Shown one piece after another: positions 1 through 8,129 of a stretch of 28,033 bases of DNA. A model generated the notes under the pieces. That model saw only the letters and a program-made list of their open reading frames with translations, was not told the DNA's origin and did no database searches. A program made the translations under genes and the position numbers. This DNA is from Bacteroidales bacterium UBA1205 (GTDB lineage Bacteria; Bacteroidota; Bacteroidia; Bacteroidales; WCHB1-69): positions 51,495 through 79,527 of the forward strand of contig DBXT01000044.1 in assembly GCA_002309615.1 (NCBI GenBank). The letters run 5' to 3'. How positions within the stretch are numbered: position 1 is the first letter of the stretch; each line of letters begins with the position of its first letter.

Positions 1-19
1 CCTCGGACAGCGTCCGAGG
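1..19. repeat. Perfect 8-bp hairpin at the window edge
   Basis: CCTCGGAC and GTCCGAGG are separated by AGC and form a perfect GC-rich stem with a 3-nt loop. There is no T tract after it. The 10-mer TCGGACAGCG inside it recurs at 92-101. The role is unknown and it may simply lie within coding sequence that continues outside the window. Confidence 0.4.
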
Positions 20-252
20 CATTTGCGACAATTCGCAATATCCGCCCTGAAGGGGCAGCACCACCGTAAGGAAAAATATATGCAATTGCTATCGGACAGC
101 GACGTGCCGAAAAAAAATACCACGACCAACTCATTAGCGTTTTTACCTCCGGAGTCTCCCGAGAAGAAGCAGAAACAAAAATTAAAAAGATTTTAGGCAA
201 GAAAAATGCCGGCTATGCGGAAAGCATTTTTAAATACTATCTTGGTGAGTAA
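1..252 (+). pseudogene. Unrecognised ORF remnant with in-frame stop, cut by window edge
   Basis: Reading frame 1 on the plus strand is open from the window edge to a TAA at 67-69, then open again from 70 to a TAA at 250-252. The second part gives about 60 residues, rich in Lys and Glu and ending in AESIFKYYLGE, with the character of a real helical protein C-terminus (QRRAEKKY, SREEAETKIKKIL). No ATG opens the second part in frame. A frame switch near the run of eight A residues at about 110 is an alternative, because frame 2 is open upstream of it. I do not recognise the family. It converges on the jetD gene. Either a pseudogene tail or the end of a frameshifted gene that starts outside the window. 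Confidence 0.35.
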
Positions 253-362
253 TGTTGAAATTCGAACATTATCCATAATAATTAATGGAAAATTCTAAAA
301 ATATCTAATCTGTTTTGTAAAAAGAATTGGTGAAATAATCTAATAAAGTTTGATTTATAAAA
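253..362. other. Convergent intergenic gap, no feature seen
   Basis: This AT-rich stretch separates the 3' ends of the left-edge ORF remnant and jetD. I find no convincing terminator hairpin, promoter or small ORF in it. Confidence 0.5.
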
Positions 363-1229
363 TTATTTATTTTTTTCTATATACCCTTCTTGGTCATAAC
401 ACCGATGATATTTATTGATCAACTCAACCAACGACTGCAAGTTTTTGTCCGAACAATGAAGTTTATGGAACTTGCCATATTGAGCATTATAACGTACAGA
501 AGAACCTTGCGACAATCGCTGTTCAATGTCCGAGGGTATAAGGAACAAGGCACGGTCTCCTAGATATTTTTGAAATTCTGTCAAAAAAATATTGATTCCA
601 GCCAAGTCGAAATCACCAAAATGAATATAGCGGTTAGGGATGCTTTGAAGCCATTGACAAAGATCGGTAGATTGTGGATAGCGAGAGACAAATAGCAGAG
701 GTTTATCTCCCAACTCAGATTCAAATAACGTTCTTTGCTTTCTAATCATACGAAAGTTCTCCATATTCTCGATGCCAACCAAGACAACCTCTTCGGGAAT
801 TGAGAATGCTCGCCAATCGTCAATAAACAAGAAACTTCCCTCTGATGGATAAACGATGACATCTTGTCCATGCAACAAACAACAGATTGGTTCGTATGAG
901 TTTATCGGAAAACCAGGGCATGAACGAACTTTCACAAGCTTGGAATTTCCAGATGATACGGCTTGATCAGAACGGGTTAGTTGATCTTTATCTACAAGTG
1001 ACGAATCCGATACATTTCTGAACTCCTCGTATTGTGACTCTAAGAATCGAAGTAGAGCCTCTTTGTCAATTGCATGGAAAGTCCTATGGCTTCCTCGAGA
1101 ATTAACTGTCAACAAACCTTCTGTAAGCAACGTCTCTGCCATGTCTTTTCTCAATTGACTTGACGCTACAAAATCTCCTTCAACAAGTCTCTGAAGAGCT
1201 GTTATAAGTGTCTTCGAAACCTTCATCAT
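363..1229 (-). CDS. jetD: Wadjet JetD-like Toprim nuclease subunit (DUF2220 type)
   Basis: 288 aa, last gene of the four-gene operon. The C-terminal half carries the topoisomerase VI-A/Toprim signature expected of JetD/MksG: the first acidic motif GIENMENF at residues 152-159 and the metal-binding GDFDLAG at 205-211 (DxD at 206 and 208). In characterised Wadjet systems this subunit cleaves plasmid DNA after the SMC motor has extruded a loop. The first ~130 residues look like a small winged-helix or arm domain and are shorter than in long JetD proteins, which are near 400 aa, so this is a compact form. The start ATG overlaps the jetC stop by 4 bases (ATGA), which implies translational coupling; a second ATG follows directly. 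Family assignment is firm; subtype is not assigned. Confidence 0.85.
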   Translation of the reverse strand: MMKVSKTLITALQRLVEGDFVASSQLRKDMAETLLTEGLLTVNSRGSHRTFHAIDKEALLRFLESQYEEFRNVSDSSLVDKDQLTRSDQAVSSGNSKLVKVRSCPGFPINSYEPICCLLHGQDVIVYPSEGSFLFIDDWRAFSIPEEVVLVGIENMENFRMIRKQRTLFESELGDKPLLFVSRYPQSTDLCQWLQSIPNRYIHFGDFDLAGINIFLTEFQKYLGDRALFLIPSDIEQRLSQGSSVRYNAQYGKFHKLHCSDKNLQSLVELINKYHRCYDQEGYIEKNK

Positions 1230-4200
1230 GCATTGATTGTCATCAGGCGTTTGATGTGCGTCTGAGACTTGCCGTCCTTTGTCAGCAGATAATTGTATTT
1301 ATACAAATCAGCGTTATATCCCATAGGTGAACTATTTATAAGGTATATGTTCCGAACGTTAGCAAATTTAAGTATGCCGCTCACATTGCTCGGATGCAGT
1401 TTGCCAATCTCATCCATCATACAATGGATGATAAAATCGCCATTTTTGCGCGATGCTCTGGTTTTAAATACATTAATCAGCATGATATTGACCATTGCTT
1501 TCACAAGTATATCAGTGCCATCGGAACCCACATTGTTGATTCGCTCCACCCAACCAGTGTTGTTGTCGTTCTCTTGCACACGGAACTGGAGCCGGAATGT
1601 GTCTGACAGAGTCAATTCCGTACGTGAAGGCTCTTTCTGCAATTGCTTCATAAATTTCTTCAAATAGTCCACCACTTTTTCGTTCACCTTATCTCGATCA
1701 CTACCAGAGAACAGATTCGGTTCACCGATGGCAAGCGAGTTCTCTTCTGTGAAATCGCGGATGGAGCGAAGCAGGAGCATCATCTTATCGGATGATTCCT
1801 CTGCTTTCAATTCGATGCTATGGATGACACCTGCAAAATTTCGTTCTTGAAAGTCGCGGTTTACATCATTGATAATTCCCTTAATTTCAGCTGAATGGTT
1901 CATCAACATACCCACCTCGCGCGAGACACTGCGAAGAATAGTGTTGTAATGCTCACTGACTCGTACTCGATACTCTTCAATTTTATCATTTTCAATAAAT
2001 TCTTGAAGATTTAGGGCAAATGCCAAATAATCCTCATCATATTGTGGTGTGATGAAATGGAAGGTGTTGTTGGTTCCGAAATGTGTATTGAACGAGTTGA
2101 CTGTCCGTTTCAACTCATCAGACTTCTGCCGTTTTTTGTTGATGACACCTCGCATTTGCACTACTAAATCAGAACAAGACATTGAAGACTGTGAGCGGGT
2201 GTCATCTTGCAGGAACGAATCTGGTAGGATGTTTTCAACCTGACAAAGCTGTTCATATTGCTTCAAGCCATCAGCCATCATAGAAAGTGTGTCTTTTTGT
2301 GATTTAAACAATCCTTTATTTTCCGACAGTTCCGCTTCATAACGTTTTCGTTTGTCTTCGTATGATTGCCTGATTTGCGTATCTTTGGATTCCAATTTCC
2401 GTTTCTCATCATGGAATTCCGTCTCGTGAGAAAACAGTTCCTCTTCATCCTTACGGTATTCTATAACATAGTGACGCTGACTGGCAATCTTATTCAGAAT
2501 ATCTTGCAACTTGGTGATGTCGTGACGGCACAACTCTATGGCGTTAGTGTCAGCTCCTTTGCCTTTTAGCTCGTCACGTTCTTGACGTTCCATCATTTGT
2601 CTGCGTTCGTCATTATCTTTTTTTCTAGCAGTTTTTTCATCGGCTTGCTTTTGACGGAAATCATCAAAACGTTTTTGCAATTCTTTCAGTATTGACCTGT
2701 ATTCGCTTTCAGTAGCATTTAAGTCTTTGTCTCGTTTGGTTCTCTGCTGGGCACGACTCGTGTTCTCATGATCCAAACCGAGACGTGCCTCGTTATAGGC
2801 TGCGGTTCGTTTCTCTCGTTCAGTCTTAATCTGTTCTTCTTCCTTTCGTTCCAACTGATGCAGTTGGGTTTCAGCATCCTTAATCTTCAGGGGAATCTGC
2901 TCTACCCGAACTCTCAAATTGGTTTCCTGCTGCTGAAGTTCCGAGAGTTTTCCTTTGTAACTCTTACTGATAGACTCCAGCTCCTTTTCGCATTGTTGCA
3001 GAAGGTCAGACCATTCTTTCTTTTTAACCGCAATGGCCTCTTGTTGTTGCTTTTGCAATGAACGATACTCGTCAGGAGTTCGATGATGGACTGGTATAGC
3101 ATTCAGATTGAGGCTAATTCCAAAAAGGTTTCCATCAGCAGAAAGTTCGGGGTCCAATCCTTGGGCATAAAGCACTTGCTGTTCATCCACCACCTTGCCA
3201 ATGTTATCCTCCCAACCAGCTTTGTTTTGGGTCAACCATTCGTAGAGCGAACCTTTCCAACGAACGAGCGTCTCTTCCGTCTTTGACAGTTCCTCTTGAA
3301 GCTGCGACAATTCTGCTTGTACAGCCTCCTGTTTTCTGGCAAACTCTCTTTTCGTTTGCTCTTGTTTCATCTCGCCTTCACCTCGCATGGCTTTCAAATC
3401 ATTGCGAGCAACGACCAGTTGACTATTGAGTTCTTTTTCTTGAACATACAGTTTGCTGATATCCTCCTTGCATGCATCGATATCCTTCTGCATTGGATGC
3501 CAATATTGCAATTCCGACAAGCGTTTGTCCGTGCGGTTACATTCCTCCTGCAAAATTGCCATCCGTTCATCAGAAGCGGCAAGCCATTCATTGTAGGCAT
3601 CTTCGACAGCCTTTTTCCGTTTGTCGCGTGCTATCGCACCTTTGTCTCTTTCCGTCTGGACGGCATCGCGCTGACGTTGTAATTCCTCTTTTTGGGCAAG
3701 CTCAAAAGTCTTCCATTCCTCGTCAATAGCGGCATAAAGCCTCTGGTATTTCTCTGTTACATCTCTATACTGCTCCTGAAGTGCTAATAACAGTTTTTCT
3801 TTCTGTGCTTTTTCCGATTGATATTTAGGCTCTTGCGCATCCAATGTGATAATATCTTGAATACGGATTTCTTCATACCGTTTGCGCTTCTTGCGTATAT
3901 CACCCAAGCGAACATCGCATGCACTTATCTTCTTGGTCAACAGATCGTGTTCCTTCTCGTATTCTTGCTGTAAGTTGTCTAATTTCTCACGAATTTTTGT
4001 AAGTTTTTCCTCTAGTTTGTGAATTTCATCCTCAATGAACGGCATCTGCTCTCGAGTATGGCTAACAACAAAGTTCAACTGATGCCACGTCTGCTTCATG
4101 TCATACTCCAAAGCCACTAGCAGGCGGTAAGTCTCAATTACTTTGTTAGCCTTAGTGCGGACAACAACTTCACCATTTGAGTCCTTTTTGTACCAACAAT

Positions 4201-4879
4201 CAATCTCATCGAACTCGCGTTCAAAGTCGGCCACCAAATGGCGATAGTCCGACAGGCGGATGCTATCTTCCATGTCGGTCATTGACTGAATGATGGTATT
4301 TTTAACGAAGTCAGCATCCAACTTGCTATTCAAGAACACATTTTGAATGGATCGCGGTATGTTCTGATATTTCGAACTTTCCACAAGAGCATATTTGTCA
4401 AAGTGATGACTTCGGTCATGGGTATTACCGAAGATGATGTTGCGATACTGCTCGTAGGTATCAATTTTGGCACTAATATCAATCTTGTTTCCTATGCGTT
4501 CGCGAATGCGAATCCAGTCGCTCTCCACTCGTCCCCCGCTGTCCACAAACCACTCTTTCTGATAAGGTGCATCAATAAAGCGAAACACAGCCTTCCCCTG
4601 ACTGCGGCCAAGAAGAATGCTATATGCCCCCAACTCTGTTTTCACTTCGTAAACAATGTACGAGTTGCTATAGCGAAAATAGAATTCCTCGAATGATTTT
4701 TGCCCCTGTTGGATACCCAATCGCATCTTATCAGCATTGTAAAAGAACAGCAATGCTCGTAACACCGTGCTTTTGCCCACGCCTTGGGTACCTGCGAAAT
4801 GCACATTGCCATCAAGCATCACCTCCGCGTAAGGAATGTTGGCACTATTCAGGAATATAATCTTGTTCAAATGTCTCAT
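1226..4879 (-). CDS. jetC: Wadjet JetC-like SMC/MukB-family ATPase
   Basis: 1217 aa with SMC architecture. Walker A GTQGVGKST is at residues 30-38. A very long Lys/Glu/Gln-rich coiled coil runs over roughly residues 270-960, interrupted by a hinge-like non-coil part near 550-610. The C-terminal ATPase half holds a signature-like GSDGTD at 1118-1123 and a Walker B DFIIHCMMDE at 1148-1157. By analogy with MukB, MksB and JetC it should dimerise, bind DNA and extrude loops with the kleisin and KITE partners encoded just upstream. It overlaps jetB and jetD by 4 bases at both ends (ATGA), so the operon is translationally coupled. Alternative labels (MksB-like or DUF3584-like ATP-binding protein) describe the same kind of protein. 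The many plus-strand ORFs inside it are antisense shadows. Confidence 0.88.
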   Translation of the reverse strand: MRHLNKIIFLNSANIPYAEVMLDGNVHFAGTQGVGKSTVLRALLFFYNADKMRLGIQQGQKSFEEFYFRYSNSYIVYEVKTELGAYSILLGRSQGKAVFRFIDAPYQKEWFVDSGGRVESDWIRIRERIGNKIDISAKIDTYEQYRNIIFGNTHDRSHHFDKYALVESSKYQNIPRSIQNVFLNSKLDADFVKNTIIQSMTDMEDSIRLSDYRHLVADFEREFDEIDCWYKKDSNGEVVVRTKANKVIETYRLLVALEYDMKQTWHQLNFVVSHTREQMPFIEDEIHKLEEKLTKIREKLDNLQQEYEKEHDLLTKKISACDVRLGDIRKKRKRYEEIRIQDIITLDAQEPKYQSEKAQKEKLLLALQEQYRDVTEKYQRLYAAIDEEWKTFELAQKEELQRQRDAVQTERDKGAIARDKRKKAVEDAYNEWLAASDERMAILQEECNRTDKRLSELQYWHPMQKDIDACKEDISKLYVQEKELNSQLVVARNDLKAMRGEGEMKQEQTKREFARKQEAVQAELSQLQEELSKTEETLVRWKGSLYEWLTQNKAGWEDNIGKVVDEQQVLYAQGLDPELSADGNLFGISLNLNAIPVHHRTPDEYRSLQKQQQEAIAVKKKEWSDLLQQCEKELESISKSYKGKLSELQQQETNLRVRVEQIPLKIKDAETQLHQLERKEEEQIKTEREKRTAAYNEARLGLDHENTSRAQQRTKRDKDLNATESEYRSILKELQKRFDDFRQKQADEKTARKKDNDERRQMMERQERDELKGKGADTNAIELCRHDITKLQDILNKIASQRHYVIEYRKDEEELFSHETEFHDEKRKLESKDTQIRQSYEDKRKRYEAELSENKGLFKSQKDTLSMMADGLKQYEQLCQVENILPDSFLQDDTRSQSSMSCSDLVVQMRGVINKKRQKSDELKRTVNSFNTHFGTNNTFHFITPQYDEDYLAFALNLQEFIENDKIEEYRVRVSEHYNTILRSVSREVGMLMNHSAEIKGIINDVNRDFQERNFAGVIHSIELKAEESSDKMMLLLRSIRDFTEENSLAIGEPNLFSGSDRDKVNEKVVDYLKKFMKQLQKEPSRTELTLSDTFRLQFRVQENDNNTGWVERINNVGSDGTDILVKAMVNIMLINVFKTRASRKNGDFIIHCMMDEIGKLHPSNVSGILKFANVRNIYLINSSPMGYNADLYKYNYLLTKDGKSQTHIKRLMTINA

Positions 4880-5430
4880 GATTCAGGAACCTCCTCTTCA
4901 TTATAAATAGTGATCAAATTCACCATCTCTTCAGCGTATCGAAAGGAGGCCGTTACTTTATAAGTTCCATCCTCCTCATTTATAATCTCTGCAAAACCCA
5001 TCCCCGTCAGTTCACCTATGAGCTTAACAACAATTTCTTGATTGGTGTTCTGCTTGCGAAATAGTTTGCGAGCTTTATCACGAAGTTCTACATCAAGGTT
5101 AATACGTTCCAATATGTGTGTGCCTCGAAATATGAAACCTGCGGAGAAAGCGATATCGTATGTTTTCAAAAAATCCAAGATGTCTACCCATTGAGCAAAA
5201 CTTTGAAGTTTCTGTTCGATAGTCAACTTTCCTTCTTGGGCGCGAGAGAAGTAATAATAACCTTCTCCAGCTTCAAGACGAAGACCTAGTTCGAGGAAAT
5301 ATGCCTCGTAATCGGAAAAGTTTTCCTCTACATCGTCATAGAGGTGTTTCAGTTCCACATCTGTGCTGTCTACAGAAAGGAATACTCCTTTGCTTAATAG
5401 TTCGTAGATACGTTGGGTATTAGCTCGCAT
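4876..5430 (-). CDS. jetB: Wadjet JetB-like KITE subunit (DUF4194 type)
   Basis: 184 aa. Size, position between the kleisin-like and SMC-like genes, and the motif around residues 29-62 (EENFSDYEAYF, LGLRLEAGEGYYYF) fit the DUF4194/MksE family, winged-helix proteins that bind the kleisin linker. The C-terminal half also reads as winged helix, with a GMGFAEIINEEDGTYKVT wing-like stretch near residues 146-163. It overlaps jetA by 11 bases upstream and jetC by 4 bases downstream. No catalytic residues are expected. Assignment rests on synteny plus family resemblance. Confidence 0.8.
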   Translation of the reverse strand: MRANTQRIYELLSKGVFLSVDSTDVELKHLYDDVEENFSDYEAYFLELGLRLEAGEGYYYFSRAQEGKLTIEQKLQSFAQWVDILDFLKTYDIAFSAGFIFRGTHILERINLDVELRDKARKLFRKQNTNQEIVVKLIGELTGMGFAEIINEEDGTYKVTASFRYAEEMVNLITIYNEEEVPES

Positions 5431-6619
5431 AAATCAGTGCATATTCAATATTGTCAAAACTATAATAGTCATCTGTTATCTTTAATTCATCGCTATGAAG
5501 TGTGGCCATTTGGCAGTAAAGTATGATTAGTTCACCCAGTGTATGTTGCTGTTTGAATGGATAGTCCTTGATAAAGGCGAAAAGGTGATTCCCTTGAGCC
5601 TTGAAAGCATTCCAAAGCTCAGTCATATTTACGGCATTCACCTCTTCGACATTGTCATTCATATATATTGCATCCAACGGATCTGCCTCAGTTCGTGTTA
5701 ACCTTCTTACAATTGTTCGTCCTGCCATCTTACGAATGATATTGTAGGCATCTTCACTGCTTCGAAGCATATCAAGCGATAGAAAGATGTGATTATAAGG
5801 CCTATTCTCCATCCATAGGGGATTTTTATCATCCATTGTTCGGACAATATTTGTGTCCTCTCTCCATGTCAGCTGGTCTTTGAAGTATTTTATCTTGCGA
5901 ATCTTCTTGAGCAGAACACTTTGTTGCTCAATTTGGTTGATATAGTCAATAATCTGATGTTCGATTTCAAGCAGATTGTGATCCGCTTCTGTGAAATCGT
6001 TTCTCACATCCATGATTGTGCGTTGCATCTCTGAATCAGAAGTCATCTTGAAGAACACCACTTCCCGTTCAATCATTTTCTCACTTTCTTGTATCAAAAC
6101 CTTGATTCCTTTCCGTTTTTCATCAAGGTTCGCCAAACGAGATTTTTTGATTTTGTAATTCGGTTCTTGCTTATATGCGGTATCAACATTGCGTTTCAGA
6201 TCTATGATGTTCTTAAGCGTCCGCAGACCGATTCTACGCAGCGTTTTGCGTACATTGCTCTGGTACTGTTTCTTTCTATTCTCATTGGTCTCTTGAAGAT
6301 AGTAGTTGATGTTCTCTTTGATCGAATCGAGATATTCTTTGACACTAGAAACACTGATTTCTTCATTCATGTCAAGTACTTCTTCAAAGAATTGTACGTA
6401 CACATCCTCCATTTCCAAGAAGTCACCATTCTCATGAATAACATTATGGTCTATTAGAAACTGTATCCTCTCTCGCTTATAGTCGACAATCTCCATAGCA
6501 AAGTCCGTTCGGTATGCCAGAGACTTACGCCGCTCAAACATATCGCGGAACAAGGTCTTCTCCCTATCAAGAACTTTCACCAGTTCTTCTATGGTTCGGA
6601 AATGAGATAGCGTTTCCAT
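5420..6619 (-). CDS. jetA: Wadjet JetA-like kleisin subunit
   Basis: 399 aa, first gene of the operon. Mostly helical and charged: an N-terminal winged-helix-like part (residues 1-90), a central coiled-coil stretch (about 95-240) and a C-terminal domain ending in DDYYSFDNIEYALIYAS. This matches JetA/MksF, the kleisin that bridges the SMC heads and recruits JetB. The ATG at 6617-6619 is preceded by AT-rich DNA. Two candidate promoters exist: a TATTTTTG box at 6686-6693 and the repeat-borne promoter at 6862-6892, which would give a leader of about 235 nt containing the four-helix stub. Primary sequence conservation of kleisins is low, so the call relies strongly on its neighbours. Confidence 0.78.
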   Translation of the reverse strand: METLSHFRTIEELVKVLDREKTLFRDMFERRKSLAYRTDFAMEIVDYKRERIQFLIDHNVIHENGDFLEMEDVYVQFFEEVLDMNEEISVSSVKEYLDSIKENINYYLQETNENRKKQYQSNVRKTLRRIGLRTLKNIIDLKRNVDTAYKQEPNYKIKKSRLANLDEKRKGIKVLIQESEKMIEREVVFFKMTSDSEMQRTIMDVRNDFTEADHNLLEIEHQIIDYINQIEQQSVLLKKIRKIKYFKDQLTWREDTNIVRTMDDKNPLWMENRPYNHIFLSLDMLRSSEDAYNIIRKMAGRTIVRRLTRTEADPLDAIYMNDNVEEVNAVNMTELWNAFKAQGNHLFAFIKDYPFKQQHTLGELIILYCQMATLHSDELKITDDYYSFDNIEYALIYAS

Positions 6620-6685
6620 GATTAAATCTTTAAATGTTTATACAACTGCATGGACAACTAGTTCGTGAATAACAATTTTAAACTG

Positions 6686-6693
6686 CAAAAATA
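6686..6693 (-). promoter_or_regulatory. Candidate -7 box for the Wadjet operon
   Basis: The minus strand reads TATTTTTG, matching the Bacteroides sigma-ABfr -7 consensus TAnnTTTG, 67 nt upstream of jetA. No TTTG lies at the usual 19-21 nt upstream spacing, so it is weak. Confidence 0.3.
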
Positions 6694-6712
6694 ATAAAAT
6701 TATACTACATTT

Positions 6713-6844
6713 CTATCGTTTTTTGCAAATTATTTTTTTAAGATGCAGGAAGGATAGGTATATAAAAACGTTATCGGTTCGTTTGTTTCTCGCTATTTTT
6801 AGCGTTTTCTGAACTTTTTGCTTATTTTGATTATCGTGGTTCAT
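6713..6844 (-). pseudogene. 5' stub of a four-helix-bundle suffix gene, frameshifted
   Basis: From the ATG at 6842-6844 the minus strand encodes MNHDNQNKQKVQKTL, almost identical to the N-terminus of the intact protein starting at 10332 (MNQDNQNKQKVQKTL). Compared with that gene the stub then loses 2 nt, so the following NEPITFL, present at residues 22-28 of the intact protein, is here found only in the shifted frame. Homology ends at about 6763 and the rest of the gene (about 185 codons) is missing. The original frame stops at 6713-6715 (TAG). DNA identity with 10253-10380 also covers the promoter repeat upstream. The break lies immediately upstream of the Wadjet operon. Confidence 0.8.
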
Positions 6845-6859
6845 AAGATGCTTTTATTT

Positions 6860-6930
6860 TGCAAAAATACTAAAAAACATTGAAAATTCAATGGTTCAAG
6901 GCAATATTTTTTTCAACAAAGCAGGTGGAG
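6860..6930 (-). repeat. Promoter repeat copy R1 (ahead of stub and Wadjet)
   Basis: First of four related repeats. On the minus strand it holds a -7 box TATTTTTG (plus 6862-6869) and a -33-like ATTG (plus 6889-6892) exactly 19 nt apart. The -33 box falls within the palindrome CATTGAAAATTCAATG at 6878-6893. The outer part, CAAGGCAATATTTTTTTC then AACAAAGCAGGTGG up to about 6928, is shared with R2 and R3. The expected transcript starts about 10-12 nt upstream of the stub's ATG and could run into jetA. Confidence 0.75.
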
Positions 6931-6980
6931 AGAAAAAAAACATAAGTTTGACTCAATGGCTTTCAGGACAGCCGTTTCTT

Positions 6981-7024
6981 CCAAAGTGCAAAAAATGCAC
7001 TTTGGTAAAACTTCTGCACTTTGG
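6981..7024. repeat. Hairpin with 10-bp perfect stem plus a third arm copy
   Basis: CCAAAGTGCA (6981-6990) and TGCACTTTGG (6996-7005) flank an AAAAA loop and form a perfect stem. A third copy of the arm, TGCACTTTGG, follows at 7015-7024. It lies just past the premature stop of the RhuM remnant, so it could end transcription of the metallophosphoesterase-RhuM unit, but there is no clear T tract on the transcribed strand. Confidence 0.6.
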
Positions 7025-7025
7025 A

Positions 7026-7268
7026 TTACACTTTCGTATAGAGTCGCTTAACGCCATCAACACGCAAAAAATGCGTGTTGTTAATTTTCTGCAATTCTCC
7101 TTCACGAAAAACGTTATTAATATGCTTTCTGACAGTCTTTTCATCCCTATCAAAAAGTACTGCCATCTGATTGGCGGTCAACCATACGGTCTCGTCCTCT
7201 ATACGAACGTCAATCTGTGTCTGTCCGTCATCGCTCTGATATATAACTATTTTATTTTCTTCGATCAT
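7026..7268 (-). pseudogene. RhuM-family gene, 5' fragment only
   Basis: 80 aa. Residues 1-59 match the N-terminus of RhuM-family virulence/phage-associated proteins: an opening strand IVIYQSDDGQTQIDVRIED, then the helix-turn-helix-like VWLTANQMAVLFDRDEKTVRK and HINNVFREGEL. Family members run to about 300 aa and continue with a conserved FY-LDVIISVGYRVKS block, which is absent here in all frames. The ORF stops at 7026 just after RVDGVKRLYTKV. Residues 65-69 (THFLR) replace what I would expect as TQKMR; see the findings. It begins 39 nt after the end of the metallophosphoesterase gene and is probably on the same transcript. A short stand-alone DNA-binding protein is possible but a truncated gene is more likely. 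Confidence 0.75.
7058..7080. repeat. Second hairpin, 9-bp stem with AAAAA loop, inside RhuM fragment
   Basis: CAACACGCA (7058-7066) and TGCGTGTTG (7072-7080) flank an AAAAA loop. It shares the core GCAAAAAATGC with the hairpin at 6981-7005. It lies within the codons for NNTHFLRVD of the RhuM fragment. Confidence 0.6.
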
Positions 7269-7307
7269 CTTTTTATTGTCTTTGTCTCTGTTTTGTTTTT
7301 TTCGTTA

Positions 7308-8129
7308 TTATATTTCTATCATTGCAGAATTGCTAAACCCGTTCATTAGATGCTCGTGATGGGAAATGTAACCCAACTGGTTGGACAAAATGAGTGTACC
7401 GCCAATCTGTGCCTTAATGTTGCGGTGTGAATGACCATATATCCAATAATCAATGTGATGGTTGGCTATAAAATTACCCAATTCCACAGAAAAAGCCCCA
7501 TTAATGGTACTATTCTGAAATTCCGCTGCCGTACACAATTGTGTGGGAACATGATGCGTGAGAACGACAATCTTTTTAGCCACACTCTCCGAAACAGCCT
7601 GTTGTATAAAAGCGAGACAACGCTCATGCTCATGGTTAAAATCATCGGCTGTCAGCCGGTGTTTCCCATACAGGATACGATAGAAATCACTGACACTCCG
7701 TTCCGTCATGAATGCATTGTACGGCTCTATTTTCGACCATAAAGTAGATACAACAATATCTATGTCGCCAAGATGCACTACACTATTGTAGTAGGCATGA
7801 ACATTGTGGCGAATCTCTTTGCAGAAGCCGTTTGGCATAGAGGCAAGGTCATAATATCCGTAGAAATCATGGTTGCCCAAACATACTATAACACGCTTGT
7901 AATGTTTGCTCGCCCAATCCCAAAAGTCGTAAGCTGAATAAGTGTCTTTTTTAGAATCCGGCAAATCAAGATACGCTGTGTCGCCTGCAACTAACAAAAT
8001 ATCACCCGTAACTTCCAACGGATGCTTTGCCATCCACAGACGATTTTGCGAGAATTCCAAATGAAGGTCGCTAACGTACTGAATACGTAGATTTCCCTGC
8101 ACTGTCATTGCATTATCTTGTAATTCCAT
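7308..8129 (-). CDS. Calcineurin-like metallophosphoesterase
   Basis: 273 aa with the full set of metallophosphoesterase motifs: SDLHLEF (metal ligands D21 and H23), AGD with D50, GNHDFY (N86, H87), THHVP (H192) and GHSH (232-235). The family hydrolyses phosphomonoesters or phosphodiesters with two metal ions; the substrate here is unknown. No signal peptide is seen, so it is probably cytoplasmic. A start at 8108 (MTVQGNLRIQYVSDLHLEF) is an equally plausible alternative, since the first conserved strand begins at residue 15. The gene is preceded by promoter repeat R2, 94 nt before the ATG, and followed closely by the RhuM fragment. Similar phosphoesterases occur in accessory and phage-derived regions. 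Confidence 0.88.
   Translation of the reverse strand: MELQDNAMTVQGNLRIQYVSDLHLEFSQNRLWMAKHPLEVTGDILLVAGDTAYLDLPDSKKDTYSAYDFWDWASKHYKRVIVCLGNHDFYGYYDLASMPNGFCKEIRHNVHAYYNSVVHLGDIDIVVSTLWSKIEPYNAFMTERSVSDFYRILYGKHRLTADDFNHEHERCLAFIQQAVSESVAKKIVVLTHHVPTQLCTAAEFQNSTINGAFSVELGNFIANHHIDYWIYGHSHRNIKAQIGGTLILSNQLGYISHHEHLMNGFSNSAMIEI

Noticed and set aside
1293..4860. Plus-strand ORFs of 60-130 codons across jetC
   Set aside because: They lie antisense to a well-supported SMC-like gene, lack family character and result from its codon composition.
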